A stretch of 64,000 nt of DNA from Conexibacter woesei DSM 14684 (GTDB taxonomy: Bacteria; Actinomycetota; Thermoleophilia; Solirubrobacterales; Solirubrobacteraceae), in NCBI RefSeq assembly GCF_000025265.1, contig NC_013739.1, forward strand, positions 2,232,001-2,296,000. Reading direction: 5' to 3'. This document shows positions 25,145 through 32,866 of this stretch, piece by piece; the stretch's first letter is position 1, and the number at the start of each line of letters is the position of its first letter. The notes under the pieces are model-generated. The model had not been told where the DNA came from. It was given only the letters and a program-made list of their open reading frames with translations, and searched no databases. A program made the position numbers and the translations under genes.

Positions 25145-25927
25145 CTAGCCCGTGGGGACGAGCGCGAGCACCCGCGACGGGCTGCCGGTGCCGCCGACGA
25201 GCTTGAGCGGCGCGACGACGAGCAGCGCTCCCGTGGCGGGCAGCGCCGCCAGGTTCGCCAGCTGGGTGAGGCCGTAGCGCCCGTTGCCGAGCAGGTGATG
25301 GTGCGCAGGGAAGCCCGGCTCGAAGCCGCCGGCGGCGCCGGCGTCGATGCCGACGGTCTCGACGCCGAAGCCGACGACGCCCGGATGCTCGGCGAGCCAC
25401 CGTGCCGCGTCGGCGTCGGGGCCGGGGGTCACCGGTCCTTCGGGTCCGGCGTTCAGGAAGGCGGCCGCGTCCGCCGCGCGTGCGCCCCACCCGGTGCGGA
25501 AGAGGACCCAGCTGCCGGGTGCGATCGTGCCGTGCTCGGCCTCGAACGCCGTCAGGTCCTCGGCGGTGAGGAGATAGCCCGGGTCGTCCGCGACCTCGCT
25601 CGTCTTGTCGATGACGACCGCCGGCCCGACGAGTCGCGCCGGCGGGATCGCCGCTACGTCTTCGCCGTCGCGTCCCGTGATCCAGTGGATCGGTGCGTCC
25701 AGGTGCGTGCCCGTGTGCTCGCCGAGCTCCAACACGTCCCACGCCCATGCGGGGCCGGCGTCGTCGAAGCGGCTGAGTCGCCGGCGCGAGAGCTGCGGCG
25801 TGTTCGCGAACGGCTCGGGCAGCGCGAGGACCGGGGTCGTCTCGCTCAGCGGCTGCGTGAGGTCGACGACGTCGACCGCACCGGCCGCGAGGTCGGAGGT
25901 CAGGTCGGTGACGCTGGTGATCGCCAT
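25145..25927 (-). CDS. Cyclase family protein (kynurenine formamidase-like)
   Basis: A 260-residue metal-dependent hydrolase of the cyclase/KynB family. The signature HTGTHLDAPIHW (metal-binding His and Asp) is intact, with VVDLTQPLSETTPV at the N-terminus and GVETVGIDAG later. Relatives hydrolyse N-formylkynurenine, isatin or other amides. It overlaps the end of iorB by 28 bp, placing it in that operon. Downstream genes in the neighbourhood handle an aromatic acyl-CoA that may be anthraniloyl-CoA, so an N-formyl or oxindole-type aromatic amide is a plausible substrate; this remains inference. Confidence 0.88.
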   Translation of the reverse strand: MAITSVTDLTSDLAAGAVDVVDLTQPLSETTPVLALPEPFANTPQLSRRRLSRFDDAGPAWAWDVLELGEHTGTHLDAPIHWITGRDGEDVAAIPPARLVGPAVVIDKTSEVADDPGYLLTAEDLTAFEAEHGTIAPGSWVLFRTGWGARAADAAAFLNAGPEGPVTPGPDADAARWLAEHPGVVGFGVETVGIDAGAAGGFEPGFPAHHHLLGNGRYGLTQLANLAALPATGALLVVAPLKLVGGTGSPSRVLALVPTG

Positions 25928-27576
25928 GGTGATTCGGCTGCTCCTGTGTCGTGGATCTTCGTCCGCAGCGCGGCGCCGTCCTCGTCGGCCAGCGCGGCGT
26001 CGCGCAGGTCCGCCATGCGGGTGGCCGCCGCCTCGGCGCCGACCAGCGCGTCCGCCGCGTCCATCAGCGTCGCGAAGCTCTCGCCGCCGTGCGCGTATGT
26101 GCTGCCGTAGCCCTTCAGGACGCGTTGGCACTCGACGATCTCGCACGCGAGCGCGGCGTCGGTCCGGGCGACGTCGAGCGCGAGCGCGAGCCAGCGCTCG
26201 ATCGCCGCCTGCTCGCGCACGAAGCGCACGGACCGCGGGCGCAAGGGGCGCGCGCGGGCCATCGTCGTCAGCAGCGTGTAGCCCACCACCGAGCTGGTGT
26301 TGAGGATCATCCCTCTGTGGGTCGCCGCGTGCACGACCCGCTCGAACGCGCGCGACCGCGCGAGCCGGCCTCCGAGCCAGGTCGGCATCGTGTCGACGAT
26401 CTCCTCGGCCTGCGGGTGCAGGAACTCGCGCACCTGCACGAGCTGGCCGGGCCGCACGTGCGACTCGTCGCGGATCCGTTCCATGCGCTTGCGCCGGACC
26501 TTCTGCGTCGCCACCTGGATCGTGTCCTGGTAACACATCCAGAGGGCGACATGACGGGCCGCCTCGCGCGTCAGGCGCGCGTCGCCGGCCCGCTCCGGGT
26601 CGACGTCCGCGAAGCGCGCGACCCGTTCCAGGTAGCGCTCCGCGTACGCGTGATCCTGGTAGACGGCGGTGCGGACGAGCCCGTGCAGGATCGTCGAGCG
26701 TGCGGCGGGAGGGAGGTCGCCCACGCGCTCGGCAAGGTCGCGCAGTTCTGGGCCGACGAGTGACGCCGGGTCCGTGGCGGCGATCGCCGTGCGCTCGGCT
26801 TCCTCGTGCGCCTTGCGCTCCTCTGTCGAGCGCGACGACGCCGCGCCGGGCGCGATCGGCAGCTCGATCAGCTTCGCCGCCGAGGACGACGGCGACGGCG
26901 TGGCGTCGGCGGTCGCCGCCTCGAAGCCGGCCGCGAACGCGGCGAGCGACGCATCGACGGCCTTGCCGGACACGCGGATCGACGCCTCGAACTGCTCGCG
27001 CGCGAACGGGAGCGCCCCGGAGCCCGCGAGCCCGCCGAACAGCGACGCGCTGATCACGCTGCCGGCCTGCTCGGCGAGCTGCATGAAGTCGGCCGCGACG
27101 AGGCGCTTCGACGCGTTCCGCGCGGCGTCGAGCAGGGCCGCGTCGTCGACGCGGCCGTCGCCCATCGCGACCTTCTCGTCGATCGAGTACACCCGGTTCG
27201 TCGAGGTGATGAGCGTGGTCCGGTCGGCGGTGGAGAACCCGCGCTGGACGGCACGGCCGCACTCCATCAGCTCGGAGGCGATCACGACGTCGACCTCGCC
27301 CGGCGTGGGGAAGACGCCCATCACGGGTTCGTCGCGCACGGGAGCGCGCGCGTCGGCCGTGGGCGACTCGGCCGACGGCTGTGACGGAAACAGCTCGACG
27401 TAGTAGACGGTCGCGCCGGTGCGCTGCGCGACCCCGGCCACCGAGGTGGTCTGGGCGTGGTGGCCAGCGCGCTCGGCGGTCGCGACGATCCAGTCGGCCA
27501 GCACACCGCCGCCCTCGCCGCCGAGGGCGAGGATCGCGAGCGTCAGCGGGCGTCGACCCTCGGACCAGCTCGACAT
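25900..27576 (-). CDS. iorB: Indolepyruvate ferredoxin oxidoreductase, beta subunit
   Basis: A 558-residue IorB-type protein. The N-terminal 190 residues are the gamma/beta oxidoreductase domain (LAILALGGEGGGVLADWIV, TSVAGVAQRTGATVYYVE). The rest is the long C-terminal extension found in the aerobic and proteobacterial-type IorB (AAKLIELPIAPG through RVLKGYGSTYAHG). With IorA it oxidatively decarboxylates arylpyruvates to arylacetyl-CoA with ferredoxin as acceptor. The ATG overlaps the iorA stop by 3 to 4 bp. The Ser/Pro-rich stretch near the middle (TPSPSSSAAK) looks like a domain linker. Confidence 0.9.
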   Translation of the reverse strand: MSSWSEGRRPLTLAILALGGEGGGVLADWIVATAERAGHHAQTTSVAGVAQRTGATVYYVELFPSQPSAESPTADARAPVRDEPVMGVFPTPGEVDVVIASELMECGRAVQRGFSTADRTTLITSTNRVYSIDEKVAMGDGRVDDAALLDAARNASKRLVAADFMQLAEQAGSVISASLFGGLAGSGALPFAREQFEASIRVSGKAVDASLAAFAAGFEAATADATPSPSSSAAKLIELPIAPGAASSRSTEERKAHEEAERTAIAATDPASLVGPELRDLAERVGDLPPAARSTILHGLVRTAVYQDHAYAERYLERVARFADVDPERAGDARLTREAARHVALWMCYQDTIQVATQKVRRKRMERIRDESHVRPGQLVQVREFLHPQAEEIVDTMPTWLGGRLARSRAFERVVHAATHRGMILNTSSVVGYTLLTTMARARPLRPRSVRFVREQAAIERWLALALDVARTDAALACEIVECQRVLKGYGSTYAHGGESFATLMDAADALVGAEAAATRMADLRDAALADEDGAALRTKIHDTGAAESPWRSPASPT

Positions 27577-29738
27577 CAGCTGACCTCGAACCGCGCGGCG
27601 CGCCGCTCGATCCCGCGCGAGGCGACCTTGATCCACCAGGCCCGGAGCCTCGCCAGCATCCGGTCGCGCCGCGTCGGGTTCTGCACGACGTCCGTGCGGT
27701 AGAAGGACGGGCAGAGCACCGCCGCGTGCGCGTTGGTCCCGCAGACGCCGCACCCGACGCAGCTGTCGAGGACGGTCGCGACCGGATCGGTCCGCAGCGG
27801 GTCGGGGTTGGACTTGATCGACAGCGACGGGCAGCCGGAGATGCGGATGCACGCATGGTCGCCGGTGCAGGTCTCGGCGTCGACGCCGAAGCGCTCGCGG
27901 ACCACCCGCTTGCCCTCCTTCAGCGCCGCGCGCATCTCGGGCTTGACACGGCGCTGGCGGTTGAGCTGGCACTCGCTCTGCATCACCAGCAGCTTCGGCC
28001 CCGGTTCGTCGGTCGTGAGCGCCTCGACGAACGAGTCGCGCACCGCGCCGACGTCGTACGTGTCGTCGATCGTCCTGGCCCATTCGACGCCGACCCCGCG
28101 CGCGGCCTTCTCGATCGGATGCTGCGTCGAGCGGTTCGGAGTCTGGGCCTGGGAGGAGAGGACGTCCTGCCCGCCGGTCGCGGCGCTGTAGGCGTTGTCG
28201 ACCACCACGAGCAGTTGGTCGTTCTCGTTGAAGACGGCGTTGCCGACCCCGCTGGTCAGGCCGTTGTGCCAGAAGCCGCCATCGCCCATGACCGCGATCG
28301 TCCGGCGGTCGGCGTCCTTCGAGTTCAGTGCGGCCGCTCCCGCCGAGCCCAGGCCGTAGCCCATCGTCGTCGCGCCGAGGTGGAAGGGGGCGACGGTCGA
28401 GAACAGGTGGCAGCCGATGTCGGCGCTGACGTGATGGGCGCCGGTCTCGCGCTCTGCGAGCTTGAGGCCGCTGAAGATCGGCCGCTCGGGACAGCCCGTG
28501 CAGAGCCCTGGAGGGCGGGGGAGGACCGCGTCAGCGGCGACGGGCGAGGCGAACGGGCTCGCCGGGTCCTCGGCGTCGCGCAGCAGCGCGGGCTCGTGCT
28601 CGATCGCATCGGGCAGGTACCGGCGCAGGAACGCGGCGACGCCGCGGGTGACGGCCGCCGAGGTGTACTCGCCGGCGACGGGCAGCAGGTCCTTGCCGTG
28701 CAGGGCGGTCGTGACGCCGGCGCGGCGCAGGATCGCGTTGAGGTTCTGCTCGATGTAATCCGGCTGGCCCTCCTCGACGAGCAGCACCGCGCGCTTGCCG
28801 GCGCAGAAGTCGAGGATCTCCTCGTCCACGACGGGATACGTCACGTTCATGACGTACAGCGGCACGTCGGAGCGGCCGAACGCGTCAGAGCAGCCGAGCA
28901 GCTCCAGCGACCGGTTGAGCGTGTTGTAGAGCCCGCCCTGGGTGATGATCCCGACGTCGCCGTGGTCGCCGGCGATGACCTCGTTGAGGCCCCGCTCGCG
29001 GATGAAGCGCACGGCGGCCGGCCAGCGATCCTCGACCTTCTCCCGCTCGTGCAGGAAGCTCGCCGGCGGCAGCACGATGCGGCTGGGGTCGCGCGTCGGG
29101 TGCTCGATCGCGTCCTTGACCGTCATCGGCGGACGCCTGTTGTCCTTGGCGACGAACGACCCGTGCAGGTGGCACGAGCGCAACCGCAGGTCCAGCATCA
29201 CCGGCGTGCTGCTGGCCTCGGACAGCTCGAAGCCGGTCTCCACCGCGTCGACGATCGCGCTGACGTTCGGGCGCGGGTCGAGCAGCCACATCTGCGACTT
29301 CATCGCGAACGCGTGCGAGCGCTCCTGCATGATGCTCGAGCCCTCGCCGTAGTCCTCGCCGAGGATGATCAGCGCGCCGCCCTGCACACCGCCGCTGGCG
29401 AGATTCGCGAGCGCGTCCGACGCCACGTTGAGGCCGACCGTCGACTTGAACGTGACGGCGCCGCGCAGCGGGTAGTGCACCGAGGCGGCGAGCATCGCGG
29501 CCGCCGTGGCCTCCGAGGCGCTGTTCTCGAAGTAGACGTCGAGCTCGCCGAGGATCTCGCGCGCGTCGCCGAGCACGTCCATCAGATGCGAGATCGGCGC
29601 GCCCTGGTAGCCGCCGACGTATGCCACGCCGGACTGCAGCAGGGCCTTGGTGACGGCGAGGATGCCCTCGACCTGCAGCGTCGAGCCCGCGCCGCTTCGC
29701 AGCAGCTGGACCTCGCCGTCGAAGGACCGCTCAGCCAT
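27576..29738 (-). CDS. iorA: Indolepyruvate ferredoxin oxidoreductase, alpha subunit
   Basis: A 720-residue 2-oxoacid:ferredoxin oxidoreductase. N-terminal pyrimidine domain with VGGYQGAPISHLMDVLGDA, then the thiamine-diphosphate motif VMGDGGFWHNGLTSGVGNAV around residue 485, and a C-terminal ferredoxin-like part with ETCTGDHACIRISGCPS and DSCVGCGVCG. It converts indole-, phenyl- or hydroxyphenylpyruvate to the arylacetyl-CoA. The start at 29738 overlaps the stop of a 22-codon leader ORF and lacks a clear ribosome site of its own. A TTGACA-type promoter lies upstream and a PaaX repressor gene is divergent. Confidence 0.93.
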   Translation of the reverse strand: MAERSFDGEVQLLRSGAGSTLQVEGILAVTKALLQSGVAYVGGYQGAPISHLMDVLGDAREILGELDVYFENSASEATAAAMLAASVHYPLRGAVTFKSTVGLNVASDALANLASGGVQGGALIILGEDYGEGSSIMQERSHAFAMKSQMWLLDPRPNVSAIVDAVETGFELSEASSTPVMLDLRLRSCHLHGSFVAKDNRRPPMTVKDAIEHPTRDPSRIVLPPASFLHEREKVEDRWPAAVRFIRERGLNEVIAGDHGDVGIITQGGLYNTLNRSLELLGCSDAFGRSDVPLYVMNVTYPVVDEEILDFCAGKRAVLLVEEGQPDYIEQNLNAILRRAGVTTALHGKDLLPVAGEYTSAAVTRGVAAFLRRYLPDAIEHEPALLRDAEDPASPFASPVAADAVLPRPPGLCTGCPERPIFSGLKLAERETGAHHVSADIGCHLFSTVAPFHLGATTMGYGLGSAGAAALNSKDADRRTIAVMGDGGFWHNGLTSGVGNAVFNENDQLLVVVDNAYSAATGGQDVLSSQAQTPNRSTQHPIEKAARGVGVEWARTIDDTYDVGAVRDSFVEALTTDEPGPKLLVMQSECQLNRQRRVKPEMRAALKEGKRVVRERFGVDAETCTGDHACIRISGCPSLSIKSNPDPLRTDPVATVLDSCVGCGVCGTNAHAAVLCPSFYRTDVVQNPTRRDRMLARLRAWWIKVASRGIERRAARFEVS

Positions 29739-29799
29739 GACAGCGTTCGGTCTTCGAGCTGACGCCCTGCACGGACATCGTTGGGTGGTCTTCGGCCAT
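29731..29799 (-). CDS. 22-residue leader ORF coupled to iorA
   Basis: A short frame starting ATG at 29799, preceded by AGAGGAG at about 10 nt, encoding 22 residues (MAEDHPTMSVQ...TERCHG) and ending in a TGA that overlaps the iorA ATG (ATGGCTGA). The expected transcription start is only about 20 nt upstream, and iorA itself has no good ribosome site, so ribosomes probably reach iorA by termination-reinitiation. The peptide is too short to assign and is not rich in one amino acid, so classical attenuation is not evident. Whether the peptide itself has a function is unknown. Confidence 0.5.
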   Translation of the reverse strand: MAEDHPTMSVQGVSSKTERCHG

Positions 29800-29812
29800 C
29801 GCTGATCGTCTC

Positions 29813-29828
29813 CTCTCGATCGTGAGAG
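29813..29828. promoter_or_regulatory. Inverted repeat over iorA start site, candidate PaaX operator
   Basis: CTCTCGATCGTGAGAG has 5-bp arms CTCTC and GAGAG. It overlaps the -10 box and expected start of the iorA promoter, a usual place for a repressor, and lies in the region shared with the divergent PaaX-family gene. Assignment to PaaX is inference. Confidence 0.4.
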
Positions 29829-29856
29829 TGTACGGGTCAGCATGGTGAGGTGTCAA
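29827..29856 (-). promoter_or_regulatory. Sigma-70-like promoter of iorA operon
   Basis: Minus strand: -35 TTGACA (29856-29851, perfect), 18-bp spacer, -10 TACACT (29832-29827). Expected start near 29820, giving about 20 nt before the leader ORF with its GAGGAG ribosome site. Confidence 0.65.
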
Positions 29857-29928
29857 TCGATCTTCGGCGGCTCGCCGGGTCGGGCGCGCGTCTCCCTCGC
29901 GTCGCCCGCCGGGTACCATGCGCGGCAC

Positions 29929-30798
29929 ATGGCCGCGGTTGCGAAGAGAGCGGATGCGTCCGCGGCGGAGGCGCTGGCCGGCCAGTCGTTCCAGCCGCAG
30001 GAGCTGGTGATGACGCTGCTGGGCAGCTACGTGCGCTCCCGCCACGAGACGGTGTGGTCGGGCGGCCTGGTGGCGCTGCTGGAGGAGATGGGCTTCTCGA
30101 CCGGCGCCTCGCGCGTCGCGCTGACGCGTCTCGTGCGGCGCGACCTGATCGCGCGTGAGCGCAGCGGGCGCCTGATCCACTACCGGATCACCGAGCGCGC
30201 CGACCAGGTGCTGGCCGAGGGCGATCGCCGCATCTTCTCGCTCGGCCGCGCCGACACGCTCGCCGGCGGCTGGACGATGCTGTGGCACGACATCCCAGAG
30301 GCGCAGCGCCTGGAGCGCGGCCGCCTCGCCCGCCGGCTGCGCTTCCTCGGCTTCGGGACGCTGCAAGACGGCCTCTGGATCTCCCCGCACGACCGCGAGC
30401 AGGAGGTCGTGCCGCTGCTGGAGGAGCTCGGCGTGGCGGAGCGCGCCGGCGTCCTCGTCGGCGACGTCGCCGCGATGCCGGGGACGGCCGCGCTCGTGCG
30501 CCGCGCCTGGGACCTCGACGCGCTGTGCGAGCGCTACCGCGCCTTCGCCGTGCAGTTCGCGCCCCATGCGAGGCGCCGCGGCGCGCCACGCGTCGACGAC
30601 CGCGAGGCGTTCCTCGTGCGCACGCGCATCGTGCACCTGTTCCGCGGCTTCCCGTTCCTCGACCCGGACCTGCCGGATGAGCTGATGCCGGACCCGCGCG
30701 CCCGCCGCAGAGCGGTCGACGTCTTCGACGCGGCCTACGAGCGGCTCGCCGAGCCGGCCCAGCGGCACTTCGACGCCGTCACGTCGGGCTGGCAGTAG
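29929..30798 (+). CDS. PaaX family transcriptional repressor
   Basis: A 289-residue PaaX-type regulator. It has the N-terminal winged helix (ELVMTLLGSYVRSRHETVWS, GASRVALTRLVRRDLIARER), the central block GGWTMLWHDIPEAQRLERGR with FGTLQDGLWISP, and the C-terminal domain with FRGFPFLDPDLPDELMP. PaaX represses phenylacetate catabolism and is released by phenylacetyl-CoA; here an arylacetyl- or aroyl-CoA made by IorAB or the nearby ligase is a likely inducer. It is divergent from iorA and convergent with the small gene at 30805. I chose ATG 29929, which gives the usual length; no ribosome site is evident. Confidence 0.9.
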   Translation: MAAVAKRADASAAEALAGQSFQPQELVMTLLGSYVRSRHETVWSGGLVALLEEMGFSTGASRVALTRLVRRDLIARERSGRLIHYRITERADQVLAEGDRRIFSLGRADTLAGGWTMLWHDIPEAQRLERGRLARRLRFLGFGTLQDGLWISPHDREQEVVPLLEELGVAERAGVLVGDVAAMPGTAALVRRAWDLDALCERYRAFAVQFAPHARRRGAPRVDDREAFLVRTRIVHLFRGFPFLDPDLPDELMPDPRARRRAVDVFDAAYERLAEPAQRHFDAVTSGWQ

Positions 30799-30804
30799 CG
30801 CCGG

Positions 30805-31005
30805 TCAGACCTCGAGATCGAGCAGCGGCTCGTACGCGAGCCCCATGCTGACGATCGCGTTGACGTAGACCGCCAGCGCGGCGCGCACGTTCGCGTGCGC
30901 GACCGGCGGCAGCTCCTCGCGGCACAGCTGCTTGAGGCTCTCGTAGGTCGCCAGCAGCCGCTCCTCGGGCGCTGTCAGCTCGGTCCCGATCAGGTCCGTC
31001 GTCAT
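30805..31005 (-). CDS. Small conserved-looking protein after the CoA ligase
   Basis: A 66-residue, mostly helical, soluble protein (LTAPEERLLATYESLKQLCR, then VRAALAVYVNAIVSMGLAYE). It starts 3 bp after the CoA-ligase stop, so the two are co-transcribed and probably co-translated. I do not recognise the family. The position suggests a small partner or modulator of the ligase or of a later pathway enzyme, but nothing in the sequence proves this. Confidence 0.65.
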   Translation of the reverse strand: MTTDLIGTELTAPEERLLATYESLKQLCREELPPVAHANVRAALAVYVNAIVSMGLAYEPLLDLEV

Positions 31006-31008
31006 CTC

Positions 31009-32352
31009 TCACGCTCCCATCGGTCTGTCGCGCAGGTCGACCATGCGCTTGGCCTTCAGCTCGAAGCGGGGCAGCGCGCCCGCCTCAGCGCGCTCGACGC
31101 GGAAGTTCAGGCCCTCGTGCGCGTCGGCCAGCTCCCTGCGCAGCGCGCTGCTCACCTCCGGCCACGCGTCGGCGTGGTCGGGGGCGGTCTCGACGAGCAG
31201 GGCGATCTCGTCGCGCAGCCCTTCGCGGGTGATGCGGACCTGGAACTCCTCGACGTGGGGGAAGGCGCGCACGATCCCCTCGATCGCGCGCGGGTAGACG
31301 TTCGTGCCGCGCACGAGCTTCATGTCGTCGACGCGGCCGAGGATGCCGCCCGCGTAGATGTCGGCCGTGCGGCCGCAGCCGCAGCGCGACCCCGGCACGC
31401 GGGAGATCTCGTCGCCGGTGCGGTAGCGGATCAGCGGGATCGCGTGCCGGCCGAACGAGGTCACGACGCGCTCGGCGCGCTCGCCCGAGGCCGCCGGCTC
31501 GAGCGTCTCGGGATCGAGCGACTCCTCCAGCACGTGGTCCTCGATGATGTGCGCGCCGCCGGGCTGGTGCTCGCACTCGAACATCACGATCGTGCCGACC
31601 TCGGTCATGCCCGCCGTGTCGTAGGCCTTGGCGCCCCACTGCTGCTCGATCAGCGCCTTCGTCTCGGGGATCGAGCCAGCCGGCTCGCCCGACAGGATCA
31701 CCCGCTTCACCGCCGAGCCGCGCAGGTCGAGGCCGAGCTGGTCGGCCTCCTGCGCGAGGCGCAGCGCGTAGGTCGGCGTCGACGCCACGACGGTCGCGTC
31801 GAAGGAGAGGATCTGCTTGACGCGCGCCTCGGTCGTCTGCGCGCCGCCGGGGACGTTGAGCACGCCGATCTTCTCCATCGCGTAGTGCAGTCCCCAGAAG
31901 CCGATGAACGAGCCGTAGCCGAACGCGACGTACGCGGTGTCGGAGGGGCGCACGCCGCAGGCCCACAGCCCGTACGCCCACATCTCGGCGATCCACGCCC
32001 AGTCCTTGCGCGAGTCGAGCGCGCGCAGCGGCGTGCGGCCTGAGGTGCCGGACGTGGTGTGCACGCGGATCGCCGTCTCCGGCGCGATCGTGGGCAGCTC
32101 GCCGTACGGCGGCCGCTCGTCCTGAGAGGTCATCCACTGCTCGCGCGTGAGCAGCGGGATCCGGCGCAGGTCGTCGAGCGAGCGCAGCTGGCCGGGCTCG
32201 AATCCGCCCTGCGCGAAGCTGCGCCGGTACCACGGGCTCCTCGCCTGCGCCCACTCGCACAGCGTTCGCAGCTTCGCCAGCTGCAACGCCTCCAGCTGCT
32301 CGCGTGGGAGCGTCTCGATCCTCGGGTTCCAGTAGGGCGATTGCGTCACCAC
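31009..32352 (-). CDS. Phenylacetate-CoA ligase family protein (aryl-CoA ligase)
   Basis: A 447-residue PaaK-type adenylate-forming ligase. Marks are the start SPYWNPRIETLPREQLEALQ, the ATP-binding loop HTTSGTSGRTP near residue 97, GEPAGSIPE, YDTAGMTEVGTIVMFECE, and RYRTGDE with GRVDDMKLVRG. It activates an aromatic acid with ATP and CoA. Given the salicylyl-/2-aminobenzoyl-CoA monooxygenase in this cluster, anthranilate or salicylate is a more likely substrate than phenylacetate. Start is taken at the tandem GTGs 32352/32349, 11 to 14 nt after GAGGAGG and at the family's normal beginning; GTG at 32394 would add 14 residues. Confidence 0.9.
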   Translation of the reverse strand: MVTQSPYWNPRIETLPREQLEALQLAKLRTLCEWAQARSPWYRRSFAQGGFEPGQLRSLDDLRRIPLLTREQWMTSQDERPPYGELPTIAPETAIRVHTTSGTSGRTPLRALDSRKDWAWIAEMWAYGLWACGVRPSDTAYVAFGYGSFIGFWGLHYAMEKIGVLNVPGGAQTTEARVKQILSFDATVVASTPTYALRLAQEADQLGLDLRGSAVKRVILSGEPAGSIPETKALIEQQWGAKAYDTAGMTEVGTIVMFECEHQPGGAHIIEDHVLEESLDPETLEPAASGERAERVVTSFGRHAIPLIRYRTGDEISRVPGSRCGCGRTADIYAGGILGRVDDMKLVRGTNVYPRAIEGIVRAFPHVEEFQVRITREGLRDEIALLVETAPDHADAWPEVSSALRRELADAHEGLNFRVERAEAGALPRFELKAKRMVDLRDRPMGA

Positions 32353-32392
32353 GATCCTGCCGTCCTCCTCGCTCGCCGGTTCGGCGAAACAC

Positions 32393-32422
32393 ACGACACT
32401 TGAGCGGAGTCTACTGTAAAGT
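32393..32422 (+). promoter_or_regulatory. Possible promoter of the thioesterase gene
   Basis: -35 ACGACA (32393-32398), 18-bp spacer, -10 TAAAGT (32417-32422), ending 9 nt before the GTG start at 32432. The same -35 and spacing recur before the SDR gene at 36634-36663. Weak matches to consensus, so tentative. Confidence 0.3.
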
Positions 32423-32431
32423 CACGACGCT

Positions 32432-32866
32432 GTGAGAGATTCTGAGCATGACGCTCGCGAGGCGCTGATGGCGATCTCGCCGTTCGACCACCACCTCGGG
32501 CTCGAGCTGCTGCACTGCGACGAGCAGCTCGTGACGGCGCGCGTCCCGGTGCGTCCGCAGCTCACGCAGCCGATCGGCATCGTGCACGGCGGCGTCTACG
32601 CAGCGATCGCCGAGGCGATCGCCTCGCTGGGCACCAACCGCGCCGTCGCGGCCGAGGGCATGGTGGGGCTCGGGCAGAGCAACAACTGCTCGTTCCTGCG
32701 GCCGGTCAGCGCCGGCGCGGTCCATGCGACGGCGCGCGTGCGGCATCGCGGCCGCACGAGCCAGGTGTGGGACGTCGAGCTGTGCGACGACGACGGGCGC
32801 CTCTGCGCGATGGCGCGCGTGACCGTCGCCGTGCGGCCGCTCAGGCCCGCCGCAGCAGCGACGTGA
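32432..32866 (+). CDS. PaaI-type hotdog thioesterase
   Basis: A 144-residue hotdog-fold acyl-CoA thioesterase: DHHLGLELLHCDEQLVTARV, the helix-capping GIVHGGVYAAIAEAIAS, and FLRPVSAGAVHATARVRHRG. In PaaI the general base after HGG is Asp; here the corresponding acidic residue is Glu. Such enzymes release CoA from stalled aryl-CoA or ring-hydroxylated intermediates. It is divergent from the CoA ligase and its last 26 bp overlap the end of the MFS gene. Start is GTG at 32432 without a ribosome site. Confidence 0.9.
   Translation: MRDSEHDAREALMAISPFDHHLGLELLHCDEQLVTARVPVRPQLTQPIGIVHGGVYAAIAEAIASLGTNRAVAAEGMVGLGQSNNCSFLRPVSAGAVHATARVRHRGRTSQVWDVELCDDDGRLCAMARVTVAVRPLRPAAAAT

Noticed and set aside
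29918-29931. ATG at 29918 as the PaaX start
   Set aside because: It is out of frame with the PaaX protein; ATG 29929 is in frame and gives the usual length.
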